Assembly: GCA_003165855.1 (NCBI GenBank)
Contig: PMXH01000414.1
Span: 6,104-11,546, forward strand
Reading direction: 5' to 3'
Length of the DNA stretch: 5,443 nucleotides
DNA from: Acidobacteriaceae bacterium
GTDB taxonomy: Bacteria; Acidobacteriota; Terriglobia; Terriglobales; Acidobacteriaceae
Under the pieces are notes generated by a model, which saw only the letters and a program-made list of their open reading frames with translations, searched no databases and was not told the origin of the DNA. This document shows, piece after piece, positions 1 to 5,425 of this stretch; position 1 is the first letter of the stretch, and the number at the start of each line of letters is the position of its first letter. Made by a program: the position numbers and the translations under genes.

Positions 1-654
1 AGAGCACGAAGTGGCAGCTCACTGGGCTATCTCTTGAAGCAGCGGAAGGTCTACGGGCTCGCGCTGGGATGGGGCGCCTACAATTACACGTTCTTCCTCT
101 TGCTGACCTGGTTGCCCAGCTACCTCTCCGTTTCTCTTCATGTAGATCTGTTGCACTCTGTTTTCTATACCAGCGTGCCCTGGCTGTTTGCCACCTTCAC
201 CGATCTCCTGGTCGGCGGATGGTTGGTGGACTCTCTGATCCAACGTGGCTTCAATGCAAACCGGGTTCGCCAAACCGTACTGGTGGCGGGAACCGCCTTC
301 GGCCTCGCGATCTTCGGTGCAGCGAGCGCTCACAGTCCCGCCGCCGCACTGGTCTGGATCAGCCTCGCGCTGGGCGGACTGGCCGCCGCTGCGCCGGTGG
401 CTTGGACCGTTCCATCTCTCATTGCGCCGCGGGAAAGCGTCGGCACGCTTGCAGGCGCGGTGAACCTTTGTGGCCAGATCGCGGCCATCTCCGCGCCCAT
501 CGTTACCGGCTACATCGTTTCCGGAACGCACTCCTTCGCGGCCGCTTTCGTGACTGCGACTGTAATCCTGCTCCTGGGAATTGCGGGCTACATTTTTTTG
601 CTGGGACACATCGAACCGATCCCAGAACCGCGGGAGACTCTTAGTTTCAGTTAG
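1..654 (+). CDS. MFS transporter, ACS (anion:cation symporter) family, C-terminal half, 5' truncated by window edge
   Basis: The reading frame is open from base 1 (it begins R-A-R-S-G-S-S-L-G-Y) to the TAG at 652-654, giving 217 residues, so this is the end of a longer gene. The TTG at 34 is only an internal codon. About six hydrophobic segments are visible, fitting TM7-TM12 of a 12-helix MFS permease: around residues 18-42, 52-72, 87-106, 111-132, 145-168 and 175-200. The run GWGAYNYTFFLLLTWLPSYL and the later PSLIAPRESVGTLAGAVNL with APIVTGYI are typical of ACS-family permeases (glucarate, galactonate, hexuronate, phthalate type), which import organic anions with H+ across the inner membrane. 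The tail after the last helix is short and polar (IEPIPEPRETLSFS). The substrate cannot be told from this half. Family assignment is from remembered resemblance; MFS membership is secure, the ACS subfamily likely. Confidence 0.88.
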   Translation, partial: RARSGSSLGYLLKQRKVYGLALGWGAYNYTFFLLLTWLPSYLSVSLHVDLLHSVFYTSVPWLFATFTDLLVGGWLVDSLIQRGFNANRVRQTVLVAGTAFGLAIFGAASAHSPAAALVWISLALGGLAAAAPVAWTVPSLIAPRESVGTLAGAVNLCGQIAAISAPIVTGYIVSGTHSFAAAFVTATVILLLGIAGYIFLLGHIEPIPEPRETLSFS

Positions 655-686
655 CGAGCTGCGTTCGCTGTGCTAGAGATTTTTTT
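653..686 (+). terminator. Possible weak Rho-independent terminator after the MFS gene
   Basis: A short stem AGCGA (653-657) / TCGCT (665-669) with a 7-nt loop overlaps the stop codon and is followed, after a 10-nt gap, by seven T's (680-686). The T run is the best part; the stem is short and too far from it for a textbook terminator. The palindrome CGAGCTCG (688-695) follows at once and may add structure. Confidence 0.3.
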
Positions 687-723
687 GCGAGCTCGTCTGA
701 TCATTGTGTTTCAGCATTCGCCC

Positions 724-741
724 GCCAACGCCAACGCCAAC
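724..741 (+). repeat. Three tandem copies of GCCAAC
   Basis: The hexamer GCCAAC occurs three times head to tail in the gap between the MFS gene and the repeat protein. It is a small perfect micro-repeat, prone to slippage, and no function is evident. Confidence 0.6.
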
Positions 742-858
742 CCGGTGCGGGATCGGCTTGCGTCACGGCTTTAGGTAACAGCAACGGACTGGGAATGCGT
801 CAAGAAGAGTAGCCTCGCCCGCTATGCGACCCCTAAAGTTTCCGCTTGCGTGGCCGAT

Positions 859-905
859 CTGGCCCTTTGATGGCAAGGGGTTCTGCCAGGGTTCCTTGCA
901 GGAAC
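859..905 (+). promoter_or_regulatory. Inverted repeats just upstream of the repeat-protein gene
   Basis: Two adjacent structures lie between the probable promoter region and the start at 928. The first pairs CTGG (859-862) with CCAG (886-889) and, nested, CCCTT (863-867) with AAGGG (875-879). The second is the perfect inverted repeat GTTCCT-TGC-AGGAAC (891-905), ending 11 nt before the Shine-Dalgarno. They could be an operator or 5'-UTR hairpins influencing translation. A TGGC...TGC pattern at 871-886 recalls a sigma-54 -24/-12 element, but the GG-to-GC spacing is 11 rather than 10, so I do not call one. Confidence 0.35.
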
Positions 906-927
906 AATCAATTCTGAGGAGAGACTT

Positions 928-1557
928 ATGTCGACATCAGCCGTTTCCAGTACCTCGGTAAACCAGCAACTGCAGCAGTATTTTCAGACTCGGCAGAGTG
1001 GTCTGCAACAACTCGGGTCGGCCCTTGAGTCCGGCAACTTGGCCCAAGCTCAAACGGCCTTTAACAACATTACTACGCTGGGTCAGAACGGTCCGGTTCC
1101 CACTGGGAGCCCCTTCTTTGTTTCTCAGCGCGACCAGTTTTTCGACGCCGTCGGAACAGCTCTGAAGTCGGGAGACCTGGCGGCCGCCCAACAAGCCTTC
1201 GCGAGTCTCAAGAGCACGTTTCAAAGAGGGGCCGGTCAGGACCCACCCAGCACACCCCTCCCGTCCAGCACTACCGCTCCTTCCACCACCGGTCCGGAAA
1301 TTATCCTCAACCTGAGCAACAATAGCGGCAGCGCCAACCCCGAACAGATCACCATCAACATCAGCCCAGCTAGCGGCGGAGCCGAACAGGTCTCCCTCAG
1401 CGTTGGCAACCAGGGTTCCAACGCCCAACAGGTCACATTCAATCTGGCTCCCAACAGCAATGAACAGATTGTCCTTAATTTGTTGGGCGAATCCTCCTCA
1501 GCCAGCGCTTCCACAAGCAACACCTCCGCCAGTGGGGGCCTCAGCGTTTCGGCCTAA
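928..1557 (+). CDS. Unrecognised Ser/Gln/Asn-rich repeat protein, 209 aa
   Basis: The ATG at 928 follows a good Shine-Dalgarno (AGGAGA, 917-922, 5-nt gap); the frame ends at TAA 1555-1557. I do not recognise a named family. The N-terminal half holds two alpha-helical repeats 46 residues apart: QQLGSALESGNLAQAQTAF (27-45) and DAVGTALKSGDLAAAQQAF (73-91), sharing AL-x-SG-x-LA-x-AQ-x-AF. Similar repeats are, from memory, common in acidobacterial hypothetical proteins. A Pro/Ser/Thr linker (105-122) leads to five short beta-strand-like repeats of the form [E/Q]-[Q]-[I/V]-x-[L/I/F]-N/S-[L/I/V]: at 123-130, 138-146, 152-160, 166-174 and 178-186, spaced 12-15 residues. The tail is almost pure Ser/Ala/Thr. 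There is no cysteine, no tryptophan, no signal peptide and no membrane segment. It stands alone between a transporter terminator and its own hairpin, so it is probably monocistronic. A structural or surface-associated role is conceivable, but that is only a guess. Confidence 0.82.
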   Translation: MSTSAVSSTSVNQQLQQYFQTRQSGLQQLGSALESGNLAQAQTAFNNITTLGQNGPVPTGSPFFVSQRDQFFDAVGTALKSGDLAAAQQAFASLKSTFQRGAGQDPPSTPLPSSTTAPSTTGPEIILNLSNNSGSANPEQITINISPASGGAEQVSLSVGNQGSNAQQVTFNLAPNSNEQIVLNLLGESSSASASTSNTSASGGLSVSA

Positions 1558-1569
1558 GCCGGCAATGCG

Positions 1570-1619
1570 GCTGGTGCAGCAGGTGGGACCTCACGTCCCC
1601 GCCCACTTGCTGCACCGGC
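1570..1619 (+). terminator. Long GC-rich hairpin after the repeat protein, probable transcription terminator
   Basis: Bases 1573-1587 pair with 1602-1616 over 15 bp with a single G-U pair; the stem extends outward through 1570-1572/1617-1619 with one more wobble. The 14-nt loop can form a small inner stem (GGGAC 1585-1589 / GTCCC 1595-1599) as an alternative. The hairpin starts 12 nt after the stop codon, where a terminator is expected. The following sequence (GCATTTAGC) has only three T's, so it may be a poor intrinsic terminator, an RNA-stabilising 3' structure, or act with Rho. Confidence 0.6.
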
Positions 1620-2297
1620 GCATTTAGCTCCCCTATCCCTGACGTGGTACCGCGACACTGGCGACGCTTGTCTGGCCTGCGCCTGCACCCACGCACTGAG
1701 GAGCCACTTGCCGCGCCGTCACTAACTTCAGCAGTAAATTACTCTTCGTGTACCAGTAAGCAACAAGCCGCCCCCCGAGTTTGCCGCCTAATCCCTCTTG
1801 GGACGCTTCGTTTCCCGTGTAGAGTGGTGAACGAAAAGAAGCGCCTTTCTCATCTGTGCCCTCGAATCATGCACTTACCTAGTTACTAACATTAAAGACT
1901 TATTAACTATCGTGTTCTACTAGGAACTTAAGTTCTTCTAAGAGGGCTAATTAGATTGACGGCGACCCCGCTCGCGAACGACCATTGTAAAGTGACCGAA
2001 AAGACCGCAGGCGGCGCTCCACGCGGCCCGGCTTGGAAGTCCCGTCAGTGAACTGAATGTTGGTTCTCGGCGTCGCAATGTTTAGTTCTGGCGGTAGCGG
2101 TGTTCCTCGTCGCATTTCTTAGCCTCACGCGGCGGCGAGAACTCGAAATGTCCCCGGTCGGGTGCTTCAGCAGGTGAGGAAGCCATTCCGTTGAAAACCA
2201 AAGGGAATTGCTAATAGGCGGTCGAGGATCAGGTCCGTCTTAGCCTCGAAGGGCCATCCCTCCCACATATCTGTTCATTGCTCTCGTTCTTGATTGA
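1620..2297. other. Long intergenic region, no convincing gene seen
   Basis: Open frames here (for example 1644-1889 on the plus strand) are rich in Arg/Pro/Ser/Cys, lack a Shine-Dalgarno and resemble nothing I know. The patch 1880-1955 is clearly more AT-rich than its surroundings and contains the palindrome GAACTTAAGTTC (1924-1935). An imperfect 18-nt direct repeat beginning GTTCTACTAGG (1914) and GTTCTTCTAAG (1932) overlaps it. A frame near 2070-2130 reads as one hydrophobic helix followed by RRRELE, but it has no usable start and stops soon, so it is at most a gene remnant. An inverted repeat TCGAGG (2222-2227) / CCTCGA (2244-2249) lies further on. The region may hold a promoter for the kinase operon or an undetected small RNA; neither can be shown by reading. 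Confidence 0.5.
1914..1950. repeat. AT-rich palindrome with overlapping imperfect direct repeat
   Basis: GAACTTAAGTTC (1924-1935) is a perfect 12-bp palindrome. It bridges two imperfect copies of GTTCT-x-CTA-x-GA that begin 18 nt apart (1914 and 1932). Its place in the AT-rich patch of an otherwise GC-rich gap suits a protein-binding site, but no regulator is known for it. Confidence 0.4.
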
Positions 2298-2423
2298 CAA
2301 ATCTGTATATTCCGAGTCCGTCTGGAGACCACAACGACCAAGCCTGACACTGCAGCATTAGAGATAGGTTCGGACCTTCGCAGCCACGTACGCCAGGTCG
2401 AACGGCGCGATTGGTGGTTATGG
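2298..2423 (+). other. Probable in-frame N-terminal extension of the histidine kinase (start codon unclear)
   Basis: The kinase frame stays open upstream of the TTG at 2424 to a TGA at 2295-2297. The translated stretch reads like genuine protein: a polar segment, then LRSHVRQVERRDWWLWL running directly into the first membrane helix. ERRDWWLW followed by a hydrophobic helix is a pattern I recall from the anchors of acidobacterial kinases and cyclases, and it supplies the positive, cytoplasm-facing flank expected before TM1. No ATG, GTG or TTG occurs in this frame between 2298 and 2423. The most plausible non-standard start is CTG at 2322 (weak GAG at 2314-2316 upstream), giving 34 extra residues. 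A TATATT at 2306-2311 could be a -10 box, which would leave almost no leader. A lost ATG (mutation or sequence error) is the alternative. Confidence 0.6.
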
Positions 2424-4160
2424 TTGTGTGCGGTTGCGGTTACGCTATTGTTGACCGCTGCCGTCATTTCGTTCGGACTCCCTGCGCTGCACATGCACGG
2501 ATCGGAATTTACCTTCGCGCCGCTTAGCGATACGATCCTGGGTCTTGTGGGTTTGGTTCTGCTTTTTGACATATATGCGCTTTACCAGCATTTCCAGATC
2601 CAGCTTGTGCGCAAGCATTTGCTTGAGCGCGATGAGTTATTCCGGTTGATCACCGAGAATGCCGCCGACATGATCGCGGTTGTGGATGTGAAAGGGCAGC
2701 GCCTCTATAACAGCCCGTCCTACGAAAGGATTCTCGGCTACAAGCTGGAGGAGCTCGAGGCCACGAATTCCTTCACACAAATTCACCCCGATGACACCGA
2801 GAAGGTTCGCAAAGCGTCATCGGAAGCGATCCGTACGGGAGTAGGACAGACCGTGGAATACCGCATGCGTCACAAGGATGGCCACTGGCGGACACTCGAA
2901 TCTCGCGCCTCCACCATCCTGGACCAGCGCGGGGCCGTCGAAAGACTTGTAATCGTCAACCGCGACATCACTGAGCGCAAGCACCTGGAAGAGCAGTTCC
3001 GGCAGGCACAGAAAATGGAGGCTGTGGGCCGGCTTTCCGGTGGTGTCGCTCACGATTTCAATAACCTGCTCGGCGTGATCATCGGCTACGGAGAGATCGT
3101 TCAGGAACGCACGGCCAGCACTGATCCGCTGCGGGGCAGCATCGATGAGATTCTTAAAGCCTCCCACCGGGCTGCTTCGCTCACCAGGCAGCTTCTCGCC
3201 TTTAGCCGCCAACAAGTGCTGGACCCCAAGGTTCTCGACCTCAACGCTGTGGTCAAGGACATGGAGAAGATGCTGCAGCGGCTTATTGGCGAAGACGTCG
3301 AACTGAAAACCGAGTTGCATCCGGCCCTGGCCTTGATCAAAGCCGATGAAGGACAGATCGAACAGGTCGTCCTGAATCTGGCTGTAAACGCACGGGATGC
3401 CATGCCGCGCGGGGGTAAGTTGATCCTCTCCACCTCTAATTTTCATATGGATAAGGACTTCGTCCGTCGCTATCCCTACCCCGTTCAGGTCGGGGATTAC
3501 GTATTATTCGCGGTCAGCGACACGGGAATCGGGATGGATGCCGCCACCAAGGCCCGCATCTTTGAACCGTTTTTCACTACCAAAGAGAAAGGCAAAGGCA
3601 CAGGTCTGGGCCTTTCCACAGTCTACGGTGTCGTCAAGCAAAGCGGTGGCTACATCGAGGTTGCGAGCGAGCTTAATGCCGGGGCAGCCTTCAAGATCTA
3701 CTTGCCGAAGGTGGAGGCTGCACTTGCCCAAGCGCCTCAAACCGAGTTACCAGTCTCCCTCCACGGGACGGAAACGATTCTGCTGGTGGAAGACGAGCCC
3801 GCACTTCGCATTCTGGCGCACCATCAGTTGGAGTCCTGCGGATACTCCGTCCTCGAAGCTGGCTGTGGGGCAGATGCTTTGGAACTAGCCCGTAAGCATC
3901 CGGGAACGATTCACGCTTTGCTGACCGATGTTGTGATGCCGGGGATCAACGGCCGGATACTGGCGGAGGAATTGCTCCGCCATCGGCCCCAGCTCAGAGT
4001 GGTCTATATGTCCGGCTACACCGGCCAGGCGGTAGGCGCAAACGGAGTACTCGACGAGGGTAGTTGCTTCCTGCCCAAACCCTTCACCCGCGAAGCTCTT
4101 GCCCGGAAACTTCGGGAAGCGCTCGAGGGAGGAATCGCGACCGCTGCGGCAGCAAAATGA
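2424..4160 (+). CDS. Membrane-anchored PAS hybrid sensor histidine kinase with C-terminal receiver
   Basis: Inner-membrane kinase, 578 residues from the only standard start codon in reach (TTG 2424, no Shine-Dalgarno); the true N-terminus is probably upstream, see the adjoining entry. Order of domains: TM1 (about 2-22), a loop of about 15 residues, TM2 (about 37-55), PAS/PAC (about 70-185, ending NRDITERK), HisKA with H-box GGVAHDFNN (phosphoacceptor His210), and HATPase_c with N-box Asn322 (NARDAMP), G1 DTGIG (366-370), F-box EPFFTTK (381-387) and G2 GKGTGLGL (390-397). The receiver (about 450-570) has acidic residues Glu456-Asp457-Glu458, phosphoacceptor Asp502 (TDVVMPG), Ser530 and Lys552 (PKPF). 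All catalytic residues are present. The loop between the helices is too short for an extracellular sensor, so sensing should occur through the cytoplasmic PAS domain or the membrane; the ligand is unknown. It precedes a REC-PilZ regulator by 48 nt, its likely partner. Confidence 0.93.
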   Translation: MCAVAVTLLLTAAVISFGLPALHMHGSEFTFAPLSDTILGLVGLVLLFDIYALYQHFQIQLVRKHLLERDELFRLITENAADMIAVVDVKGQRLYNSPSYERILGYKLEELEATNSFTQIHPDDTEKVRKASSEAIRTGVGQTVEYRMRHKDGHWRTLESRASTILDQRGAVERLVIVNRDITERKHLEEQFRQAQKMEAVGRLSGGVAHDFNNLLGVIIGYGEIVQERTASTDPLRGSIDEILKASHRAASLTRQLLAFSRQQVLDPKVLDLNAVVKDMEKMLQRLIGEDVELKTELHPALALIKADEGQIEQVVLNLAVNARDAMPRGGKLILSTSNFHMDKDFVRRYPYPVQVGDYVLFAVSDTGIGMDAATKARIFEPFFTTKEKGKGTGLGLSTVYGVVKQSGGYIEVASELNAGAAFKIYLPKVEAALAQAPQTELPVSLHGTETILLVEDEPALRILAHHQLESCGYSVLEAGCGADALELARKHPGTIHALLTDVVMPGINGRILAEELLRHRPQLRVVYMSGYTGQAVGANGVLDEGSCFLPKPFTREALARKLREALEGGIATAAAAK

Positions 4161-4177
4161 CACCACTTCCTATCAAC

Positions 4178-4190
4178 CCGAAGCCTTCGG
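4178..4190 (+). other. Small hairpin in the kinase-regulator spacer
   Basis: CCGAA (4178-4182), loop GCC, TTCGG (4186-4190) form a perfect 5-bp stem ending 5 nt before the regulator's Shine-Dalgarno. There is no T run, so it is not a terminator. It could modestly set the kinase-to-regulator protein ratio, or be chance. Confidence 0.35.
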
Positions 4191-4195
4191 TCAAC

Positions 4196-4201
4196 AAGGA
4201 G
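4196..4201 (+). promoter_or_regulatory. Shine-Dalgarno fixing the TTG start of the REC-PilZ gene
   Basis: AAGGAG lies 7 nt before TTG 4209. The receiver domain needs its first strand (PKILIVDDD) directly after this codon, so the strong ribosome-binding site and the protein fold agree on this rare start. Confidence 0.8.
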
Positions 4202-4208
4202 TTGCGAA

Positions 4209-4880
4209 TTGCCTAAAATACTGATTGTGGACGATGACGATGCTATGCGGGGCCTCATCAGGATGCGGCTCTCCGATACCTACGAAATCATTGACACGGG
4301 CAATCCCGGGCAAGCGCTCGGGCTCGCGCTGGAACACAAGCCGGACGTCGTCCTGCTCGACTTGATGATGGCCGGATGTTCCGGCTTTGAACTTTGCCAG
4401 AGCCTGCACGCTCTCAGCTACACCTCGCGTATCCCCGTCTTCGTGGTCACCGGCGAGTCAGCCGCAAAATATAAAGACTACGTCGAGAGTTTAGGTGCAT
4501 CCGACTTTTTCGAAAAGCCCATCAACTTCCCCCGCTTGAAAAGCCGCATCGAGGAAGTGCTCAAGTCCAACCTGCCCGAGCGCCGAGCCCATGTTCGCGT
4601 GCGCATGAAGTTGATCCTTAAACTGAAGGGTGTGGATGAGTCCGGCAGGTCCTTCGAGCAGCTCGTGTCCACGGAAAATGTGAGTGCCGGTGGATTTTTG
4701 TGCAATCTAACGCTTTCTTTCCCCAAGGGTGCCATCGTGAGCGTTTTTCTGTCGGGCAAGGGAGAGGATCGCTACGTCGGCCTGGCCCGCGCTGTCCGGA
4801 CGGAAGCACCTGATACGCCGTGGCAGCGCTACGGCTTTCAGTTTACGGAACGATCAGCGGAGTGGATTTTCCAACCTTAA
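4209..4880 (+). CDS. Response regulator with receiver and PilZ (c-di-GMP-binding) domains
   Basis: Cytoplasmic regulator of 223 residues starting at TTG with a strong Shine-Dalgarno. Receiver (about 1-118): acidic cluster Asp8-Asp9-Asp10, phosphoacceptor Asp51 (LLDLMM), Thr81 (VVTGES) and Lys103 (FEKP), all intact. PilZ domain (about 122-220): the RxxxR motif is Arg126-Arg130 (RAHVR) and the second motif N-x-S-x-x-G is Asn157-Ser159-Gly162 (NVSAGG). These are the residues that hold c-di-GMP in known PilZ proteins. No DNA-binding domain is present. It follows the hybrid kinase by 48 nt on the same strand, so co-transcription is likely and the kinase is the natural phosphodonor. Known roles of PilZ proteins are control of motility, adhesion and polysaccharide export by protein contact. 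Which of these applies here is unknown, as no such target gene is in the window. Domain calls are firm; actual c-di-GMP binding is inferred from motifs. Confidence 0.93.
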   Translation: MPKILIVDDDDAMRGLIRMRLSDTYEIIDTGNPGQALGLALEHKPDVVLLDLMMAGCSGFELCQSLHALSYTSRIPVFVVTGESAAKYKDYVESLGASDFFEKPINFPRLKSRIEEVLKSNLPERRAHVRVRMKLILKLKGVDESGRSFEQLVSTENVSAGGFLCNLTLSFPKGAIVSVFLSGKGEDRYVGLARAVRTEAPDTPWQRYGFQFTERSAEWIFQP

Positions 4881-4886
4881 GGTTGG
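4871..4886. repeat. Perfect 16-bp palindrome over the stop codon of the REC-PilZ gene
   Basis: CCAACCTTAAGGTTGG reads the same on both strands and contains the TAA stop (4878-4880). As RNA it would need to open its centre to form a loop and has no T run after it, so it may be part of an operon-end structure or a protein-binding site in the gap between convergent genes. Confidence 0.5.
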
Positions 4887-4908
4887 CGGCGGTGGCCGGT
4901 TTCTCCAG

Positions 4909-4922
4909 CGAGCCGGGGCTCG
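4909..4922. terminator. Possible bidirectional hairpin between convergent genes
   Basis: CGAGC (4909-4913) and GCTCG (4918-4922) form a perfect 5-bp GC-rich stem with a CGGG loop, between the end of the signalling operon and the end of the minus-strand EIIA remnant. The position suits a shared terminator, but neither side has a T run. Confidence 0.3.
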
Positions 4923-4931
4923 TCTGACCTC

Positions 4932-5226
4932 CTACCGCACTGGTGCGTTCAGCGCCGCTACCAACTCCACAAAATTGCTTGCATGGACTGCTTGATCCAC
5001 TGCTTCTTCGTGGCTGAATAGTTCACTGGCGTCTCCTAGTAAATCGTGTTGCGACTGGTTGTCTCCCGTCAGGATCATGATAATCAGCCGTGCCGGCTTG
5101 CCATCGCGAGCGTTAAAATCGATCCCCACTGATTTCGCAACCCAGCCGGGTTTTCGCCGATAAGTTGGGCAAGAACCGTTTGGCTGTGACAGTGTCTTTC
5201 AGGGTCAGCGACCGTCTTCGGCGCAC
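4932..5226 (-). pseudogene. Decayed PTS EIIA / PtsN-like gene with internal deletion and frame change
   Basis: On the minus strand an AGGAGG (5240-5235) precedes GTG 5226 by 8 nt. The frame from there reads SLTLKDTVTAKRFLPNLSAKT, like the first strand and helix start of an EIIA (PtsN-type) domain, then hits TAA at 5115-5113 after 37 residues. One nucleotide out of phase, the frame ending at TAG 4934-4932 reads VAKSVGIDFNARDGKPARLI, then ILTGDNQSQHDLLGDASELF and AVDQAVHASNFVELVAALN. This is a good match to the C-terminal part of EIIA domains (pattern GIDF-x-A-x-DGKP, then L-x-x-LA-x-x-x-x-LF). Compared with the usual 150 or so residues, about 55 are missing between the two parts, including the G-x-G-x-AIPH region with the phosphorylated histidine. 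The product cannot be an active phosphocarrier. It runs convergent to the signalling operon. Homology is judged from memory; the C-terminal match is the firmer half, the N-terminal one moderate. Confidence 0.68.
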
Positions 5227-5245
5227 TAGAACACCCTCCTAAAGC

Positions 5246-5287
5246 GTTAGGCGCTCCCAGTTTTGGATCGCAACCTCTTCGCCTAAC
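5246..5287. repeat. 8-bp inverted repeat upstream of the EIIA remnant
   Basis: GTTAGGCG (5246-5253) and CGCCTAAC (5280-5287) are exact inverse copies 26 nt apart. The left copy also closes a smaller hairpin, CCTAA (5238-5242) / TTAGG (5247-5251), which would cover the remnant's ribosome-binding site. This may be an old operator or leader structure. The 5227-5425 gap holds no gene that I can see. Confidence 0.4.
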
Positions 5288-5425
5288 AGATACCTTGTTC
5301 CCGCTTGCGGCGGATTTGCGCTTGTGCACCGCGGCCCATAGAATGAAACGAGAGGAACACTGTTGTTGTATTAGCGAGTCGGCGCCATTCGCGTCGGCTC
5401 ACGATCGTTTTCCGAAGTTCTCGCC

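Noticed and set aside
19..609. 196-codon antisense open frame over the MFS gene
   Set aside because: Highly charged, low-sense product opposite a continuous membrane-protein frame; a shadow.
871..887. Sigma-54-like -24/-12 element (TGGCAAGG...TGC)
   Set aside because: Spacing between GG and GC is 11 instead of the nearly invariant 10, and no enhancer-binding regulator with a DNA-binding domain is nearby.
1644..1889. 81-codon open frame on the plus strand after the hairpin
   Set aside because: No Shine-Dalgarno, composition rich in Arg/Pro/Ser/Cys, no recognisable motif; it looks like chance reading of GC-rich spacer.
2050..2180. Frame with one hydrophobic helix followed by RRRELE upstream of the kinase
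   Set aside because: It has no ATG, GTG or TTG before the hydrophobic part and ends within about 40 codons; at most a remnant, not a supportable gene.
2294..2311. TTGACA followed by TATATT as a sigma-70 promoter
   Set aside because: The two boxes are only about 6 nt apart, far from the usual 16-18; TATATT alone remains a possible -10 box.
2817..3446. 209-codon antisense open frame inside the kinase gene
   Set aside because: It is a shadow of the kinase coding sequence, which has complete and continuous catalytic motifs on the plus strand.
5084..5329. 81-codon minus-strand frame with a HSQTVLAQLIGENPAGL stretch, first considered as the middle of the EIIA domain
   Set aside because: The same bases in another frame give a better EIIA N-terminal match behind a proper AGGAGG and GTG, and both cannot be right. 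The rest of this frame is low in sense.
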